In this document: positions 61,739 to 64,000 of the stretch, in pieces
Layout: every line of letters begins with the position of its first letter
How positions within the stretch are numbered: position 1 is the first letter of the stretch
Origin: Azophilus sp963663395
GTDB lineage: Bacteria > Pseudomonadota > Gammaproteobacteria > Pseudomonadales > Azotimanducaceae
DNA: 64,000 bases
Direction: 5' to 3'
NCBI GenBank assembly: GCA_963663395.1
Contig: OY760226.1
Span: forward strand, 1,674,001-1,738,000
The notes under the pieces: generated by a model
The model's input: only the letters and a program-made list of their open reading frames with translations
Told to the model about the DNA's origin: nothing
The model's database searches: none
Position numbers and translations under genes: made by a program

Positions 61739-64000
61739 ATGACAGCAGCTCGAAGCCTGGCTTGCGCCGGCAAGTCCCTGATGCTTTCCCTGGCCCTCTT
61801 CCTTGGCATGCCCACGGCATTCGCCGCCGAGGTGGAGGAAATAATCGTCACCGCCCGCGCCACGGAAGAATCCGTGCGCGACATCCCCGTGGCGATCACC
61901 GCGGTGAACGAAGACCGCATGGACCGCTTCGGCCTGGAAGGCTTCATGGACCTCGAAGCCATCACGCCCCAGCTCAGCATCGGCCGGGGCGGCAGCGGCA
62001 ACGGCGCGGCCATCGGCATCCGCGGCATCGCCTCCGCCACCTCCAGCATCGGCATCGAGTCTTCCGTGGGCATCATCATCGACGGCGTGTACATGCCCCA
62101 GGCCCGGGCCATCAACGAGGGGCTGTTCGACACCAGCCAGGTGGCCGTGCTGAAAGGCCCGCAGGCGCTCTACTTCGGCAAGAACGCCACGGCCGGCGTG
62201 ATCTCCGTGATGACCAACAACCCGGGCGAGGAGTTCGAAGCCAGCGCCCGCATCAACAACGAGTTCGAGTCGGAAGACCTCACCCTGGAGGCGGTGATCT
62301 CCATCCCCGTGAGCGAACAGCTCGGCCTGCGCTTCGCCGCCCAGACCTCCGACATGAACAAGGGCTGGATACAGAACAACGCCGGCGCCGACAAGTACGC
62401 CACCTTCGATGCGGCCACCGGGTCGATCAATGTGTGGGACAACCCGGCGGCCAACGGCGAATGGTGGCCCGGCGAGGAAACCACCTATTTCCGCATGACG
62501 GCCGCCGGCGACCTGAGCGACCGGTTCAGCTACAACATAAAGGGCAGTTACGCCAAGTTCGCACAGCACGCCAGCAGCGGCGGCGGCGAACTGTTCAGTT
62601 GCCCCACGCTCGACGGGCGCCAGCACATCAGCCTGCCCGTCGACCCGCAGCCACCGGGGCGGCAGACCACGCTGTTCGAGGCGCGCCCGGTGCCGGACTC
62701 GGACTGCGAAGTCAACCTGGCCCGCGGCATCAACGACGTGCCGCCCGGAATCGGCACCGTCAACTCGCTGCTGAACCAGTTCGGCGACGGCGACCTCGGC
62801 GAGAAGTTCACCTCCTGGAACATCACGGGCAACTTCGACTACGCCTTCGACAAGGTAGACCTCAGCACCAACATCAACTACAACGACGCCACCGAGCGCT
62901 GGGTGAGCGACTTCGACGGCGGCGGCATCACCAACATCTTCGCCGGCGAGCGCAACACCTTCGAGCAGTTCGCCATCGAATCGCGCGCCGTCACCCGCTT
63001 CGACTCGCCGCTGAACGTGGTGGTTGGCGCCTACTACCAGCAGACCGACCGCTTCTTCGACCAGGACGTGATTTTTGCCTTCCTGCCGTTCCCGGGTTGC
63101 GTGGTCGGCACGGCGACGGTGTGTGGGCCGGAATGGTCGGGGCCGCTGGTGGACCCGGACGATCAGTTCACCGCCTATAACAAGATCTCCGAGACAGACG
63201 GCGAGACCTGGTCCGTTTACGCGGAATTCGTGTGGAACATTGCCGCGGACTGGGAACTCACCGCCGGAGCCCGCTACATCCACGAGACCAAGGACTCGTT
63301 CTTCATCCAGCCCTATGTCTTTCCCTTCGTGACGGGGCTGTTCATCCCCCACGACCCCAGCAACCTGCTGACCACGGCCGCGGCGGACCAGACATTCAAG
63401 AACCTGATACCGGAAGCGACGCTCACCTGGACGGTGAACGACAACGTCACCGCCTATGTGGCGTACAAGGAAGGGTTCAAGTCGGGAGGGTTTTCCAACA
63501 GCGCAATCTTGAGCAACCTGTCGCCGCCGCTGGTGAACGGGGCGCCTTGCATACAGCCCGCGCTGGGGGGCACGTGCCTGGGCGCCGGGCCCGGAGACGA
63601 CCTGGTGTTCAGCGACTTCGTCTTCGACCCGGAAGAGAACCGGGGCGGGGAGATCGGCATCAAGACATCGCTGCTGGAGAACTCCATGCTGGCGACGGTG
63701 GAGGTGTACTACTACAAGTTCAGCGACCTGCAGGTGGACTTCTTCAACGATGCGCAGTTCGCGTTCGTGACCTCGAACGCGGGCGGCTCGGAAACCTACG
63801 GCGCCGAACTGCAGGTGGACTGGGCGACGCCCGTGGAAGGGCTGGCGCTGAGCGGGTCGTTCGGGTGGCTGGAGTCGAAGTTCACGGAGTTCTTCCAGTT
63901 CTGTCACGGCGGGCAGACGCCGGCGCAGGGGTGCGGGCCGTTGCAGCCCGGGCAGACGGAAACGGATTTGCGGCAGAACCTGGCCGGGAATACGCGGCCG
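61739..64000 (+). CDS. TonB-dependent outer membrane receptor, 3' end beyond window
   Basis: 754 codons without a stop. Signal peptide MTAARSLACAGKSLMLSLAL, cleaved near AFA-AEV; TonB box EEIIVTARAT; plug motifs VAVLKGPQALYFGKNATAGV; barrel repeats such as GWIQNNAGADKYATF and NVTAYVAYKEGFKSGGFSNS. Possibly transports a complex organic substrate. A trimmed duplicate lies 1.5 kb upstream, and a vapB copy precedes each receptor copy. Confidence 0.93.
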   Translation, partial: MTAARSLACAGKSLMLSLALFLGMPTAFAAEVEEIIVTARATEESVRDIPVAITAVNEDRMDRFGLEGFMDLEAITPQLSIGRGGSGNGAAIGIRGIASATSSIGIESSVGIIIDGVYMPQARAINEGLFDTSQVAVLKGPQALYFGKNATAGVISVMTNNPGEEFEASARINNEFESEDLTLEAVISIPVSEQLGLRFAAQTSDMNKGWIQNNAGADKYATFDAATGSINVWDNPAANGEWWPGEETTYFRMTAAGDLSDRFSYNIKGSYAKFAQHASSGGGELFSCPTLDGRQHISLPVDPQPPGRQTTLFEARPVPDSDCEVNLARGINDVPPGIGTVNSLLNQFGDGDLGEKFTSWNITGNFDYAFDKVDLSTNINYNDATERWVSDFDGGGITNIFAGERNTFEQFAIESRAVTRFDSPLNVVVGAYYQQTDRFFDQDVIFAFLPFPGCVVGTATVCGPEWSGPLVDPDDQFTAYNKISETDGETWSVYAEFVWNIAADWELTAGARYIHETKDSFFIQPYVFPFVTGLFIPHDPSNLLTTAAADQTFKNLIPEATLTWTVNDNVTAYVAYKEGFKSGGFSNSAILSNLSPPLVNGAPCIQPALGGTCLGAGPGDDLVFSDFVFDPEENRGGEIGIKTSLLENSMLATVEVYYYKFSDLQVDFFNDAQFAFVTSNAGGSETYGAELQVDWATPVEGLALSGSFGWLESKFTEFFQFCHGGQTPAQGCGPLQPGQTETDLRQNLAGNTRP

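Overview
The window looks like a chromosomal segment of a high-GC gammaproteobacterium. Pointers are an RNase T gene, a coq7 ubiquinone hydroxylase, an Rnf operon ending in nth, Grx4-type glutaredoxin, a trpEGDC block and a TPP-riboswitch-controlled thiC. Many genes for lipid and small-molecule breakdown (acyl-CoA dehydrogenases, GMC oxidoreductase, TonB receptors, isochorismatase, GST, amidohydrolase) suggest an uncultivated heterotrophic, possibly marine or host-associated, lineage. The species cannot be named from the sequence.

Layout: 0-3 kb, a MetE/UROD-like fragment and two adjacent DUF2817 peptidase-like paralogues. 3-10.6 kb, AraC regulator, TonB-dependent receptor, MFS and GMC oxidoreductase genes, a carboxymuconolactone decarboxylase-like protein and a SnoaL-like protein. 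10.7-13 kb, lon with a sigma-32-like promoter. 13.2-18 kb, two acyl-CoA dehydrogenases, dUTPase, glycosyltransferase and Nudix hydrolase. 18-28 kb, arginine genes argF, argD and argG mixed with a PatB-type lyase, grxD, rnt, hipBA, isochorismatase and GST. 28-40.3 kb, an NCS2 permease and a thiamine cluster (thiG, thiS, thiO, thiC with riboswitch, a TenI/ThiE-like gene, thiE, thiD). The distal thiamine genes are split by two copies of an unusual integrase-like gene. 40.5-44 kb, a lipoprotein amidohydrolase and an unknown 517-residue repeat protein. 44.5-49 kb, rnfA, an rnfB/rnfC fusion, rnfD, rnfG, rnfE and nth. 49-54.7 kb, metG, apbC/mrp, dcd, an odd tRNA, coq7 and a bacteriocin-like pair. 54.7-58.7 kb, trpEGDC. 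59-64 kb, toxin-antitoxin genes and duplicated TonB receptor material running off the right edge.

The most unusual points are these. (1) Two integrase-like genes lie inside the thiamine cluster. They lack the catalytic arginine and the whole C-terminal catalytic half, and carry a tail of 8-residue repeats instead. Reciprocal 5' remnants of thiE and the thiE-like gene show that the whole block arose by tandem duplication and decay. (2) A class II, leucine-type tRNA has a GGC (alanine) anticodon and a 29-nt variable region. (3) The Rnf operon lacks the NADH/FMN part of RnfC; its C-terminal iron-sulfur domain is fused to RnfB. (4) The rnfD/rnfG stop-start junction is triplicated as a 62-bp unit, creating two 21-codon mini-ORFs linked by ATGA overlaps. 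(5) A vapB plus TonB-receptor unit has been duplicated, and the older receptor copy is reduced by microhomology deletions.

All calls come from reading the sequence and translations by eye; no database search was run.
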